Part shown: positions 53,283 through 62,311 of the stretch, piece by piece
How the letters are laid out: each line of letters opens with the position of its first letter
How positions within the stretch are numbered: position 1 is the stretch's first letter
Program-made: the position numbers and the translations under genes
Assembly: GCF_014204625.1 (NCBI RefSeq)
Contig: NZ_JACHLU010000001.1
Coordinates: 186,001 to 250,000 of the forward strand
Length of the DNA stretch: 64,000 nt
Source of the DNA: Gillisella vitis
GTDB lineage: Bacteria > Pseudomonadota > Alphaproteobacteria > Rhizobiales > Rhizobiaceae
Direction of reading: 5' to 3'
The notes under the pieces: generated by a model
What the model was told of the DNA's origin: nothing
The model's input: only the letters and a program-made list of their open reading frames with translations
The model's database searches: none

Positions 53283-54667
53283 CAGGCACTCTCCTTTATT
53301 GAAGCACTTGCCGTTGGAAATACAGTTTCCAGCCAGGGTTCCAGAAAACGGGTATGGATGTCTGACGCCTTCACCGAGGCATCCTGAACCAATGCCTGAT
53401 GCAGCGGAACGGTCGTGGCTATGCCGCCGATTGTCAGCCCGTCCAATGCATCCGCAAGCTTTGCAAGGCAGGCCTCGCGGCTCTCTGCCCAGACAATCAG
53501 CTTGCCCAGAAGCGAGTCATAAAACGGCGGAACCGTATAGCCTTCATAGAGCATGGTATCGAAACGGATGCCGTCACCTTCAGGAATTTTGAGGCTGGTG
53601 ATCACGCCCGGTCCCGGCAAAAAGCCCCGCGTCGGGTCTTCGGCATTGATGCGGCATTCAATGGCGTGGCCATGCACCTTTACATCGTCTTGCGCGATGG
53701 AGAGGGATGCGCCACCCGATACCCGGATCATTTCCTGCACCAGATCAATGCCGGTGATCATTTCTGTCACCGGATGCTCAACTTGAATACGGGTGTTGAC
53801 CTCAATGAAGTAAAACGCTCCGCTTTGCTCATCATAGAGATATTCCACTGTGCCAGCGCCGCGATAGCTCACGGATTTGGCCAGGGCCACCGCGCTTTCA
53901 CACAGGCCCTTTCGCACATCCTCAGGCAAGCTGATGGACGGCCCTTCTTCCCACACTTTTTGGCGGCGGCGTTGCAGCGAGCATTCGCGCTCAAAACAAT
54001 GGATAGCATTGGTGCCATCGCCCAAAATCTGCACCTCAACGTGGCGGGCGCGGGTGATGACTTTTTCGATATACAGACCGCCGTCACCAAAGGCTGCGAG
54101 GGCTTCAGCGGCGGCTTGCGGGAAATGCCGCTCAAACGCCTCCATGCTCTCGGCAATCCGAATACCGCGTCCACCGCCGCCAGCGGCGGCCTTGATCATC
54201 ACCGGAAAACCGATCTCAGTGACAACTGCACGGGCAAGATCAAGATCATCCACCCGGCCATTGGAGCCGGGAACGGTTGGCACGCCCGCCTTTATTGCCA
54301 CTTTGCGGGCCTCGACTTTATCCCCCAGCAGGCTGATGGCTGCATGGTCGGGGCCAATGAAAATCAGCCCGGCATCGGTGACGGCTTTGGCAAAACGTGC
54401 ATTCTCTGAGAGAAAACCATAGCCGGGATGCACCGCATCCACACCGCTTTCCAGCGCCGCCTTCATCACCGCATCAATATTGAGATAGGATTTTGCCGCA
54501 GATGGCGGGCCGATTTCCACGGCCTGATCGGCGAGCTTTACCGCCAGCATATCGCGGTCCGCCGCCGAATGTACCTGCACGGTGCGAATGCCTAACGCTT
54601 TGGCAGCACGGATAATCCGCACCGCAATTTCACCCCGGTTGGCAATGAGAATCGATGAAATGCTCAT
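53282..54667 (-). CDS. Biotin carboxylase (AccC-like)
   Basis: A 461-residue ATP-grasp biotin carboxylase: N-terminal IANRGEIAVRIIRAAKALGI, glycine-rich ATP loop KAAAGGGGRGIRIAES, active-site region YFIEVNTRIQVEHPVTEMI and ECRINAEDP. It uses ATP and bicarbonate to carboxylate biotin on the carrier coded just upstream (4-base overlap). It follows that carrier and precedes pxpB and pxpC, not accA/accD genes, so it serves a dedicated carboxylase and not fatty-acid synthesis. The chromosomal fatty-acid copy should be elsewhere. Confidence 0.9.
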   Translation of the reverse strand: MSISSILIANRGEIAVRIIRAAKALGIRTVQVHSAADRDMLAVKLADQAVEIGPPSAAKSYLNIDAVMKAALESGVDAVHPGYGFLSENARFAKAVTDAGLIFIGPDHAAISLLGDKVEARKVAIKAGVPTVPGSNGRVDDLDLARAVVTEIGFPVMIKAAAGGGGRGIRIAESMEAFERHFPQAAAEALAAFGDGGLYIEKVITRARHVEVQILGDGTNAIHCFERECSLQRRRQKVWEEGPSISLPEDVRKGLCESAVALAKSVSYRGAGTVEYLYDEQSGAFYFIEVNTRIQVEHPVTEMITGIDLVQEMIRVSGGASLSIAQDDVKVHGHAIECRINAEDPTRGFLPGPGVITSLKIPEGDGIRFDTMLYEGYTVPPFYDSLLGKLIVWAESREACLAKLADALDGLTIGGIATTVPLHQALVQDASVKASDIHTRFLEPWLETVFPTASASIKESA

Positions 54668-54906
54668 TGCGAGACCTCGGCAATCACTTGCCCTGCCATG
54701 ATCGGCTCGTTGTCTTCCGCGATAAAAACAATGTCGCTGCCCGATGCGTCGGCATAAACCTCGTGAAAGGTTTTCATCACCTCAATCAGCCCAATGACAT
54801 CGCCTTGTACCACCACATCACCATCGGCCTTGAAAGGGGCGGCATCGGGGGAAGACCTGCGATAAAACGTGCCGGGCAGGGGCGACTGGATTTCATGCTT
54901 GCTCAT
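54664..54906 (-). CDS. Biotin carboxyl carrier protein (AccB-like, short)
   Basis: An 80-residue carrier consisting only of the biotinyl domain. The biotin-accepting Lys45 lies in IEVMKTF, inside a normal lipoyl-like fold (GDVVVQGDVIGLIEVMK, then GQVIAEVSQ). The usual AccB has a longer N-terminal extension, which is absent. ATG 54906 follows GGAGA; a GTG one codon upstream is possible. It overlaps accC by 4 bases. Confidence 0.88.
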   Translation of the reverse strand: MSKHEIQSPLPGTFYRRSSPDAAPFKADGDVVVQGDVIGLIEVMKTFHEVYADASGSDIVFIAEDNEPIMAGQVIAEVSQ

Positions 54907-54918
54907 CACGGTCTCCGA

Positions 54919-55695
54919 TTATCGTGTTGTGGATGAAAGGGGCGAAATGCGAATGCCCTCGGCAATCAGGGCTTCGCGCATGGTCTGGACAATCTCGAGC
55001 GCGCCGAGCGTGTCGGAATGAAAGCAGATGGTTTCAAACGGCACATCAATGTCATTGCCGGTCACGGTGGTCACCTTGCCTTCCAGACAGGCGCGCACCA
55101 CCTTGCGGGCAATGGCAGCGGGGTCTGGGCGTCCGACATCGCGGGTGAAAACAATCGAGCCGCTGTCATCATAATCCCGATCAGCGTAAAACTCCCGCGC
55201 AACAGGCTGGCCAGCTTCAAGGGCCGCCGTTTCGGTCACAGATCCTGCCATGCAAAAGACATAGGCATTGGGCGCAACACTACGGGTATATTGCATAAAA
55301 AGCTGCGCAAGCTCCGGGTTCACAGCCATTTCCATATACAGTGCGCCGTGCGGCTTGATATGCTGAAGCTGTGCGCCATGGCGGCGGGCAAATTCCCGCA
55401 AGGCACCCACCTGATAGACCATATCATTGACCAGCTCACGTGCCGTACCATTGATGCGGCGGCGGCCAAAGCCTTGCAAATCGTTGTAACCGGGATGAGC
55501 ACCAATGCCGACACCATGCTCAACCGCCATTTTGACGGTCTCATCCATCAAGTTCGGGTCTCCGGCATGAAAACCTGCGGCAATATTGGCTGAGCTGATC
55601 AACCCCATCAGACTCAAATCATTGGTATCGCCAACACGCCAACGACCAAAGGCCTCTCCCATATCACAATTGATATCGACGACATCTAATGCCAC
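54919..55695 (-). CDS. pxpA: LamB/YcsF-family 5-oxoprolinase subunit PxpA
   Basis: A 258-residue PxpA protein: DINCDMGEAFGRWRVGD at the N-terminus, SANIAAGFHAGDP and GIGAHPGYND in the metal/catalytic region, and IKPHGALYM. With PxpB and PxpC it hydrolyses 5-oxoproline using ATP in other bacteria. It heads the operon pxpA-accB-accC-pxpB-pxpC, 12 bases before accB. The promoter must lie in the 285-base gap shared with the LysR gene, where palindromic 13-base repeats occur. Confidence 0.88.
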   Translation of the reverse strand: MALDVVDINCDMGEAFGRWRVGDTNDLSLMGLISSANIAAGFHAGDPNLMDETVKMAVEHGVGIGAHPGYNDLQGFGRRRINGTARELVNDMVYQVGALREFARRHGAQLQHIKPHGALYMEMAVNPELAQLFMQYTRSVAPNAYVFCMAGSVTETAALEAGQPVAREFYADRDYDDSGSIVFTRDVGRPDPAAIARKVVRACLEGKVTTVTGNDIDVPFETICFHSDTLGALEIVQTMREALIAEGIRISPLSSTTR

Positions 55696-55806
55696 TGCTC
55701 TTCCTGTTCTGCCTGCATTTTTTGCAGATCAACTGAATGCCCGTGTTTTCAGCAAAAATCTTAGGAAGAAAAAAACCATTTGAAAAATACTATTTTCAAA
55801 ACGTCA

Positions 55807-55825
55807 TTATCTGATTTACAGATAA
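55807..55825. promoter_or_regulatory. Palindrome TTATCTG-N5-CAGATAA, candidate LysR site 1
   Basis: The perfect 7-base arms surround ATTTA. The core TCTGATTTACAGA (55810-55822) recurs exactly at 55931-55943. It lies 112 bases before pxpA, in the gap shared with the divergent LysR gene. Confidence 0.6.
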
Positions 55826-55929
55826 AATGATAATCGTCTCGAAATGACGAAAAATCGCAATTTTTCCAAATAGAGCGATGAAACAGAAAACGTGCAGCAA
55901 CGGCATCGATACAATCTGAAGCAATAGTT

Positions 55930-55944
55930 TTCTGATTTACAGAA
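55930..55944. promoter_or_regulatory. Palindrome TTCTG-N5-CAGAA, candidate LysR site 2
   Basis: The same 13-base core as site 1, 121 bases away and 37 bases before the LysR start, with a further half-site CAGATAA at 55962-55968. The arrangement fits LysR binding and looping between the two divergent promoters. Confidence 0.6.
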
Positions 55945-55980
55945 GACCATTATTTGAAAATCAGATAAGAAAGCTTTGAT

Positions 55981-56880
55981 ATGTCTCTCAGTCTTCGCCA
56001 AATTCGATACTTTGTAGCAACGGCAGAATCGGGTCAGGTTTCGCTGGCAGCAATTAATCTGTCCATCTCGCAATCGGCCGTGACCACAGCAATCAAAGAG
56101 CTTGAAGCCCTTGTGGGGGCTGCTTTGTTTGAGCGCAGCCCCCACGGCATGGAATTGACAACGCCGGGCCGTAGATTGCTGGCCCACGCCTATGATATTT
56201 TGCAAAAGGTTGAGGATGTCACATCGCTCAATCTTGTGACCAGCGCGATCAAAGGCAAGCTGACATTGGCTGCCACCTATACTGTGATCGGTTATTTTTT
56301 GCCTCTGCATATGGAGCGGCTGAAGCGCCAGTTTCCCGGAATCGATATTCAGCTTTTCGAGCTTAACCGCGAAAGCGTTGAAGAGGGCCTACTGACCAAC
56401 CGCTATGATCTTGCGGTAATCCTGACCTCGAATATTCTCAATCCCGAACTGGTGACCGAAAAATTGCTGAGTTCGCAGCGGCGCCTGTGGCTACCGACCC
56501 GCCACCCCATGCTGACCTTGCCGTCTGTGGGCTTGCAGGAGGTTTCGCAGGAGGACTACATCATGCTGACGGTGGATGAGGCATCCTATACATCATTGAA
56601 ATACTGGAGTCAGACGCCCTACGCCCCAAAGGTAACCTTGCGCACATCGTCGGTGGAAGCCGTGCGCTCACTTGTTGCCAACGGGCAGGGGGTGGCCATT
56701 CTTTCCGACATGGTGCACCGACCCTGGTCGCTGGAGGGGCGGCGGATCGAAACAGTCACACTGCGCGATCCTGTCCCGTCGATGGATGTCGGGCTCGCAT
56801 GGCGTCGCAATGCGGATATGAGCCCGGCAATGGAAGCCGTGCGTGGCTATTTTCGCAGAGCCTTCAATATCCCGGATTAA
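55981..56880 (+). CDS. LysR-family regulator of the pxp-acc operon
   Basis: A 299-residue LysR-type regulator. The helix-turn-helix is at residues 1-60 (LRQIRYFVATAESGQVSLAA, then SISQSAVTTAIKELE). A periplasmic-binding-like effector domain follows (from about 90). It diverges from pxpA, and the gap contains two identical palindromic cores, so it probably activates pxpA-accBC-pxpBC with the imported compound or a product as effector. Its stop overlaps that of the LacI gene by 3 bases on opposite strands. Confidence 0.86.
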   Translation: MSLSLRQIRYFVATAESGQVSLAAINLSISQSAVTTAIKELEALVGAALFERSPHGMELTTPGRRLLAHAYDILQKVEDVTSLNLVTSAIKGKLTLAATYTVIGYFLPLHMERLKRQFPGIDIQLFELNRESVEEGLLTNRYDLAVILTSNILNPELVTEKLLSSQRRLWLPTRHPMLTLPSVGLQEVSQEDYIMLTVDEASYTSLKYWSQTPYAPKVTLRTSSVEAVRSLVANGQGVAILSDMVHRPWSLEGRRIETVTLRDPVPSMDVGLAWRRNADMSPAMEAVRGYFRRAFNIPD

Positions 56881-57974
56881 AATTTACCCTCTTCTGAATT
56901 TCCTGCAAACAAAGGCGGAATCTCAACCAGTTTTTCCTTTGCTGCCCCCATGTCGATGATGTGAAAAACCGCATCCAGCATACCTTTCACATCTTGCCGC
57001 ACCATTTCGATATTGTCGCCCAAAAGAGCAACGAAGGGGTCCCAGTCAAAACAGCCCAGACTGGGCAAGCGGTCAGCAAAATGGCCGGAACTTTTGAGCC
57101 ATTGCATCACACCTTCAAGAGAAATTGTCGAGTTGACAAACATGCCACCGGGCAGTTCTCCCTCTGTGAGCGCAAGAGATTGCAGCGAGGCCGCTGCTTT
57201 TTCAGGAGCGTATCCGCAGGTGAGAATGTGACGCTCATCAATTTCGATAGCCATATCCTGATGGGCAGCCCGAAAACCGCGCAGGCGCTCATGGGTGTTA
57301 TGATCATTGGCGCGCCCGCCGATAAACAAAAGCGAAGAGGCTTTTCCGCTCTTGCGGGCAAGATTGAGAAGGATGCGACGGGTTAACTCGCGCGCGCCAG
57401 CAAAATTATCGGAAATAATCGACGGTGCCTTGGTGCCGGGAAGATCAAGATTGATGCTGCGTGCTCCGGCAGCCGTGCAGATGTCGGTAATACGGTCAGG
57501 ATCTGTGGCCCCCGTCGAAACCAGCCATTCCACCTGATAGGACAGCATGGTTCTGGCCGCCTCCACCTCCAGCTCGGGGTCGCGGCGTGTGCAGGTAATA
57601 ATCGGAAACAGGCCGCGCGCACGGGCCATATCCTCAAACGCTTCCACAATCGAGCCAAAATAGCGGTTGTCATATTTGGGCACGATCATGCCGATGATCT
57701 GCGATTTTTCCCGCCGTAGCAAGCTGGCCTGCATGTTCAGGGCATAGCCTTGCTCTTGCGCAATCCGCCGTATCTTGTCGGCCAATTGAGCGCTGATCCG
57801 CCGTTTTTTCCAGTTGCCATTCAAAACCGCGCTGACGGCACTGGCCGATGTGTCGGCAAGGGCTGCCAGATCGTAGATCGTTGGCTTCTTGACGGGCTTG
57901 TCCTGATTCACGCGCACCTCCGGTTCAAAACCCACCTTGACATTAAACGATGAAGGTGGCAATTCTTGCTTCAT
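56877..57974 (-). CDS. LacI-family regulator of the polyol operon
   Basis: A 365-residue LacI-type regulator with an unusually long tail of about 30 residues before the helix-turn-helix (KPTIYDLAALADTSASAVSA, then VLNG). The body is a periplasmic-binding-like effector domain (SQIIGMIVPKYDNRYFGSI). The start is unsure: ATG 57974 lies inside a 32-base palindrome, and the frame is open to a TTG at 57995. A leaderless message is possible, as no ribosome site is seen. It is divergent from the sugar/polyol ABC operon and most likely represses it. Confidence 0.82.
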   Translation of the reverse strand: MKQELPPSSFNVKVGFEPEVRVNQDKPVKKPTIYDLAALADTSASAVSAVLNGNWKKRRISAQLADKIRRIAQEQGYALNMQASLLRREKSQIIGMIVPKYDNRYFGSIVEAFEDMARARGLFPIITCTRRDPELEVEAARTMLSYQVEWLVSTGATDPDRITDICTAAGARSINLDLPGTKAPSIISDNFAGARELTRRILLNLARKSGKASSLLFIGGRANDHNTHERLRGFRAAHQDMAIEIDERHILTCGYAPEKAAASLQSLALTEGELPGGMFVNSTISLEGVMQWLKSSGHFADRLPSLGCFDWDPFVALLGDNIEMVRQDVKGMLDAVFHIIDMGAAKEKLVEIPPLFAGNSEEGKF

Positions 57975-58002
57975 CGATTGAGCAACGGTGCTCAATCGAT
58001 GA
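57971..58002. promoter_or_regulatory. 32-bp palindrome over the LacI gene start (candidate operator)
   Basis: TCATCGATTGAGCA (57971-57984) is exactly inverted as TGCTCAATCGATGA (57989-58002) around ACGG. It covers the likely ATG of the LacI gene and sits 184 bases before the binding-protein gene. Long perfect dyads of this kind are typical LacI-family operators; auto-regulation is likely. Confidence 0.6.
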
Positions 58003-58099
58003 CGTTGGTTGGCTTTGGAGGGTCGATCGGGAGGCGTTCAAGCAATTCAAATCGGCGGCTGTGGTGGCTTTTGGCCATTCGCTGATCCGCAAGGTCACG

Positions 58100-58115
58100 T
58101 TACCGTCATCGGTAA
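58100..58115. promoter_or_regulatory. 16-bp palindrome, second LacI-type operator candidate
   Basis: TTACCG (58100-58105) is inverted as CGGTAA (58110-58115) around TCAT, 70 bases before the binding-protein ATG. With 57971-58002 it would give two sites about 120 bases apart. Confidence 0.4.
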
Positions 58116-58185
58116 GGCCGCAAGACTTGGACATGCACCGGCATTCGTTTCTCGACACGGGTTTTGGATTTCAGAGGAGGATACC

Positions 58186-59232
58186 ATGAATTTTCGGAGT
58201 ATAATGATGATGTCTGTGGCTGCTGTTGGCATGTTTGCCAGCGCGGCCTCAGCACAGGAGAAGGCAACCGTTGCGTTTTTGATGCCGGATCAGGCATCGA
58301 CACGCTATGAAAATCACGACTATCCTGGCTTCAAGGCCGAGATGGCCAAACTGTGCGCAGGTTGCACGGTGATCTATCAGAACGCCAATGGTGACACGGC
58401 GCTTCAGCAACAGCAGTTCAATTCGGTGATTGCGCAGGGTGCCAAGGTGATTGTGCTCGATCCGGTGGATTCTTCGGCTGCGGCATCGCTGGTTGAGCTT
58501 GCGCAGTCGCAGGATGTCAAGGTTATTGCCTATGACCGCCCGATTCCGAAAAAGGCGGCTGACTATTACGTTTCCTTCGACAACGCCGGCATTGGTGAAG
58601 CCATTGCCAAATCGCTGGTTCAGCACCTGAAAGCAACAGGCGTTCCAGCCGGCGCAGGTGTATTGCAAATCAATGGCTCTCCCACCGACGCTGCGGCCGG
58701 TCTGATCCGCGATGGCATTCACCGTGGCCTGAAAGATTCCGGCTATAAAACCCTTTCGGAATTTGACACGCCGGAATGGGCTCCACCAAAGGCACAGGAA
58801 TGGGCCGCAGGCCAGATCACCCGCTTTGGCAAGGACATCAAGGGTGTGGTTGCCGCCAATGACGGCACGGGCGGCGGGGCCATTGCCGCGTTCAAGGCCG
58901 CAGGTGTCAGCCCTGTCCCGCCGGTGACTGGCAATGATGCAACCATTGCCGCCCTTCAGCTGATCATTTCCGGTGATCAATACAATACGATTTCCAAGCC
59001 TTCGGAAATCGTGGCGGCAGCGGCTGCAAAAGTCACGGTGCAATTTCTGAAGGGCGAGAAGCCAGCCGCCCAAACAACGCTGTACGATACACCGTCACAG
59101 CTTTTCATTCCGGCTGTGGTCACGGCAGACAATATCAAGGCGGAAATCTTCGACAAGAAGATTCAAACACCGCAGGAAGTCTGCACGGGTGAATATGCAG
59201 CAGGCTGCAAAAAGCTCGGTATCATCCAGTAA
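58186..59232 (+). CDS. Sugar/polyol ABC transporter binding protein (XylF/RbsB type)
   Basis: A 348-residue periplasmic binding protein. The signal peptide ends at ASAAS-AQ (about residue 23). The mature part has the pentose/hexose-binding fold: VAFLMPDQASTRYENHDYPG, VIAYDRP, GIGEAIAKSLVQHL and NDGTGGGAIAAF. ATG 58186 is preceded by a strong AGAGGAGG; the frame open from 58009 is a non-coding extension. First gene of the transport operon. The downstream dehydrogenase and kinase suggest a pentitol rather than a free sugar. Confidence 0.86.
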   Translation: MNFRSIMMMSVAAVGMFASAASAQEKATVAFLMPDQASTRYENHDYPGFKAEMAKLCAGCTVIYQNANGDTALQQQQFNSVIAQGAKVIVLDPVDSSAAASLVELAQSQDVKVIAYDRPIPKKAADYYVSFDNAGIGEAIAKSLVQHLKATGVPAGAGVLQINGSPTDAAAGLIRDGIHRGLKDSGYKTLSEFDTPEWAPPKAQEWAAGQITRFGKDIKGVVAANDGTGGGAIAAFKAAGVSPVPPVTGNDATIAALQLIISGDQYNTISKPSEIVAAAAAKVTVQFLKGEKPAAQTTLYDTPSQLFIPAVVTADNIKAEIFDKKIQTPQEVCTGEYAAGCKKLGIIQ

Positions 59233-59245
59233 CCATTCTGCGACC

Positions 59246-59302
59246 GTGTCCGCTCTGGTCCAATCTCTGGCCCGATCTTTGGCCATCAGTTGGAGCGGAC
59301 AC
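59246..59302 (+). other. Hairpin between binding-protein and ATPase genes
   Basis: GTGTCCGCTC (59246-59255) pairs exactly with GAGCGGACAC (59293-59302), enclosing 37 bases with further GGCC pairing. There is no T run. It could protect the 3' end of the binding-protein message, giving it more product than the ATPase. Confidence 0.55.
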
Positions 59303-59330
59303 GCACCGAACCTGAAAAGAGCGTCACATC

Positions 59331-60149
59331 ATGCAGCAAGACGATAGAAAAGCAGAGAAGGGCGCAGGCCCCATTCTGCGCCTGAGCAAAATCTCGAAGA
59401 ATTTCGGTGCCGTCTCAGCCTTGACGGATATTGATCTGGAGGTGTCACCCGGCGAGGTTGTCGCCCTTGTGGGCGATAATGGTGCTGGCAAATCCACCTT
59501 GATCAAAGTGTTGGCCGGGGTGCATCAACCATCCTCCGGCACCATTGAATTTTGCGGCCAGAGCGTATCACTGGACAGTCCCAGCCGTGCCCTTCAACTG
59601 GGTATTGCCACTGTTTTTCAGGATCTTGCCCTGTGTGAAAATCTCGATGTGGTCGCCAATCTGTTTTTGGGCCACGAGCTTTCTCCGTGGAATCTGGATG
59701 AAGTGTCGATGGAAGTGCGCGCATGGACGCTTCTCAACGAGCTGGCTGCGCGCATTCCCTCGGTCCGCGAGCCGATTGCGTCTCTGTCGGGTGGTCAGCG
59801 CCAGACAGTGGCCATTGCGCGCTCACTGCTGCTTGAGCCTAAAATCATCATGCTGGATGAGCCAACCGCCGCATTGGGTGTCGCGCAGACCGCGGAAGTG
59901 CTGAACCTGATTGAGAGGGTGCGGGCGCGGGGATTGGGGGTGATTATCATCAGCCACAACATGGAGGATGTGCGGGCTGTGGCAGATCGCATTATTGTCC
60001 TGCGCCTTGGTCGTAACAACGGGATTTTCACGCCGGATGCATCCAATCAGGAACTTGTGGCCTCGATTGCCGGGGCAACGGAAAATGCCGTTTCGCGCCG
60101 CATCCATCGTAAGACCACTTCCATTGAAACCAGCGGGAGGCCCGCATGA
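59331..60149 (+). CDS. Single-domain sugar ABC transporter ATPase (CUT2 type)
   Basis: A 272-residue ATPase: Walker A GDNGAGKST, signature LSGGQRQTVAIARSLL, Walker B IIMLDEPTAALG, switch His in IISHNM. Most sugar transporters of this type have a 500-residue ATPase with two such domains; here one is present, as in the fructose system FrcA of Sinorhizobium. It therefore should act as a homodimer. It overlaps the permease gene by 4 bases. Confidence 0.88.
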   Translation: MQQDDRKAEKGAGPILRLSKISKNFGAVSALTDIDLEVSPGEVVALVGDNGAGKSTLIKVLAGVHQPSSGTIEFCGQSVSLDSPSRALQLGIATVFQDLALCENLDVVANLFLGHELSPWNLDEVSMEVRAWTLLNELAARIPSVREPIASLSGGQRQTVAIARSLLLEPKIIMLDEPTAALGVAQTAEVLNLIERVRARGLGVIIISHNMEDVRAVADRIIVLRLGRNNGIFTPDASNQELVASIAGATENAVSRRIHRKTTSIETSGRPA

Positions 60150-61408
60150 GTCAGAATTTGCCAACACCGGATACAAATGCACCTCGCGCTCTGGACCGCA
60201 GCGATGAGCGCGTCAGCCATGATGATGGCCTGCTGGCCATGCTGAACAGTTTCGCAGGCCGCATTAAAGCGGGCGATCTGGGCATGTTGCCGGTGGCCGT
60301 CGGTTTGATTGTGATTTCAACCGTCTTCAGTCTTCTGAATCCCATTTTCATGGCCCCCAACAATCTGGTCAATCTGCTGTTTGATTGCGCCACTGTCGGC
60401 ATTATCTCGCTGGGCATTGTCTGCGTGCTGCTGCTTGGGGAAATTGATCTGTCTGTCGGCTCAATGAGCGGCCTGTCCTCTGCCATCATTGGTGTTTTGT
60501 GGGTCAATTCCGGTCTGCCGGTCGCAGTTGCTATTTTCGCGGCACTCGTCACTGGCGCGCTTGTTGGTGCGCTGTATGCGGTGCTGTACAATCGCATGGG
60601 TATGCCAAGCTTTGTTGCCACGCTGGCAGGTCTTTTGGCGCTGCTGGGCCTGCAACTTTACATTCTCGGGCCAACGGGCAGCATTAATTTGCCCTATGCC
60701 TCGCCTTTGGTACGCTTTGGCCAGATCCTGGTCATGCCAGACTGGCTATCGCAAACGCTGGCACTGTTGCCCGGCGTGATGATGATTGTAGTGGGTCTTG
60801 CCATTCGCAAGCGGCGTCAATCTGTCAACCTATCCTCAAAACCATTGGGTGGCTTGCTGCTCAAGGCCGCAGCACTGACACTGGCGCTTGAATTTGCAGT
60901 GTTCTACCTCAATCTCGGGCGTGGCGTGCCATGGATGTTTGCGCTGTTTGTGGTGCTGGTGGTGGCCGTGAATTACGCGCTGACCAAGACCCAATGGGGA
61001 CGTTCGATGTTTGCCGTGGGTGGAAATCGGGAAGCGGCACGCCGTGCAGGCATCAATGTCCGCCGCATTTATATGAGTGCTTTCATGCTCTGCTCAACGC
61101 TGGCTGCACTTGGCGGCGTGCTCTCGGCATCGCGCCTTGCTTCATCCAGCCAGCAGGCGGGCACTGGTGATGTCAACCTCAACGCCATTGCGGCCGCGGT
61201 GATTGGCGGCACCAGCCTGTTCGGTGGGCGAGGCAGTGCCTATTCAGCCCTGCTGGGGGTGATCGTTATTCAGGCGATTTCCAATGGTTTGACCTTGCTC
61301 AACCTCAGCTCATCCCTGCGCTACATGATTACCGGCGCGGTGCTGGCCATTGCGGTGATTGTCGATTCGCTTGCACGCCGCTCGCGCCAGAGCCATGGCC
61401 GCGCTTAA
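60146..61408 (+). CDS. Sugar/polyol ABC transporter permease (XylH type)
   Basis: A 420-residue membrane protein with about ten segments. The family motif [13 protein letters not shown] lies in the first third, and [16 protein letters not shown] with the following segment near the end, as in XylH/RbsC. A 45-residue polar N-terminus ([16 protein letters not shown]) precedes the first segment. It starts 4 bases inside the ATPase end. A dispersed repeat begins at its stop codon. Confidence 0.88.
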   Translation: MSQNLPTPDTNAPRALDRSDERVSHDDGLLAMLNSFAGRIKAGDLGMLPVAVGLIVISTVFSLLNPIFMAPNNLVNLLFDCATVGIISLGIVCVLLLGEIDLSVGSMSGLSSAIIGVLWVNSGLPVAVAIFAALVTGALVGALYAVLYNRMGMPSFVATLAGLLALLGLQLYILGPTGSINLPYASPLVRFGQILVMPDWLSQTLALLPGVMMIVVGLAIRKRRQSVNLSSKPLGGLLLKAAALTLALEFAVFYLNLGRGVPWMFALFVVLVVAVNYALTKTQWGRSMFAVGGNREAARRAGINVRRIYMSAFMLCSTLAALGGVLSASRLASSSQQAGTGDVNLNAIAAAVIGGTSLFGGRGSAYSALLGVIVIQAISNGLTLLNLSSSLRYMITGAVLAIAVIVDSLARRSRQSHGRA

Positions 61409-61475
61409 GGAAACGTGGAATCGGATTTTCCCGAAAAGACAAACGAAAACAAAAGAATATAGAGCCTATCACAAA
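61409..61475 (+). repeat. Dispersed intergenic repeat, RIME-like (copy C)
   Basis: Starts GGAAACGTGGAATCGGATTT and runs through CCGAAAAGACAAACG to AGAGCCTATCACAA. It aligns with copy A, but the hairpin half is eroded. It starts at the base after the permease stop and separates it from the dehydrogenase gene. Confidence 0.6.
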
Positions 61476-61539
61476 CAAGACGATCGTGCTGGCTCGCGCT
61501 TTTTGCACAATATTCCAAAGTCGATATGGAGGAAAATAT

Positions 61540-62268
61540 ATGTCGGACCTCATGAAGGGCAAAGTTGCCGCCATTACCGGGGCTGCATCGGGCATTGGTC
61601 TTGAATGCGCCCGCACGCTGATAGCGGAAGGCGCAACGGTGGTGCTGATTGATCGCGCAAAAGACAGGCTGGACGCCATTTGTGCGGAACTGGGCGAGCG
61701 GGCAAAACCGCTGGTGGTGGATCTGCTCAACGGGCCAGAGGTTTCGGCCATGCTGCCGCGTATTCTGGATGCTGCGGGCCGTCTCGATATTTTCCATGCC
61801 AATGCCGGAGCCTATATTGGCGGGGCGGTGGCGGAAGGCGACCCCGATGCATGGGACCGGATGTTGAATCTGAATATCAATGCGGCGTTTCGATCTGTTC
61901 ATGCCGTATTGCCGCACATGATTGCGCAAAAGTCGGGCGACATTCTGTTTACCAGCTCGATTGCGGGCGTTGTGCCGGTGATCTGGGAGCCAATCTATAC
62001 GGCGTCGAAATTTGCTGTTCAGGCATTTGTGCATTCCACCCGCCGACAGGTTGCTCAGCATGGCGTGCGTGTGGGGGCGGTGCTGCCCGGCCCGGTAGTG
62101 ACGGCATTGCTGGATGACTGGCCAAAAGCCAAGATGGATGAAGCCCTTGCCAACGGCAGCCTGATGCAACCTAAAGACGTGGCTGACGCCGTGCTGTTCA
62201 TGCTCTCACGACCGCGCAATGTGACCATTCGAGATCTGGTGATCTTACCCAACAGCGTCGATTTGTGA
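61540..62268 (+). CDS. SDR-family polyol dehydrogenase (ribitol 2-dehydrogenase-like)
   Basis: A 242-residue short-chain dehydrogenase: cofactor motif [14 protein letters not shown], catalytic Ser in TSSIAG and YTASK. An Asp after strand 2 (VVLIDRA) indicates NAD(H). ATG 61540 has the site TGGAGGAAAA; the longer frame from 61486 lacks support. Between a pentitol-type transporter and an FGGY kinase of the ribulokinase group, oxidation of ribitol (or arabitol/xylitol) to a ketopentose is the most likely reaction. Substrate not proven. Confidence 0.8.
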   Translation: MSDLMKGKVAAITGAASGIGLECARTLIAEGATVVLIDRAKDRLDAICAELGERAKPLVVDLLNGPEVSAMLPRILDAAGRLDIFHANAGAYIGGAVAEGDPDAWDRMLNLNINAAFRSVHAVLPHMIAQKSGDILFTSSIAGVVPVIWEPIYTASKFAVQAFVHSTRRQVAQHGVRVGAVLPGPVVTALLDDWPKAKMDEALANGSLMQPKDVADAVLFMLSRPRNVTIRDLVILPNSVDL

Positions 62269-62311
62269 TCGCTGCCTTTTTCTCCCATCCCATATTTGAA
62301 GAGCTATTGCC

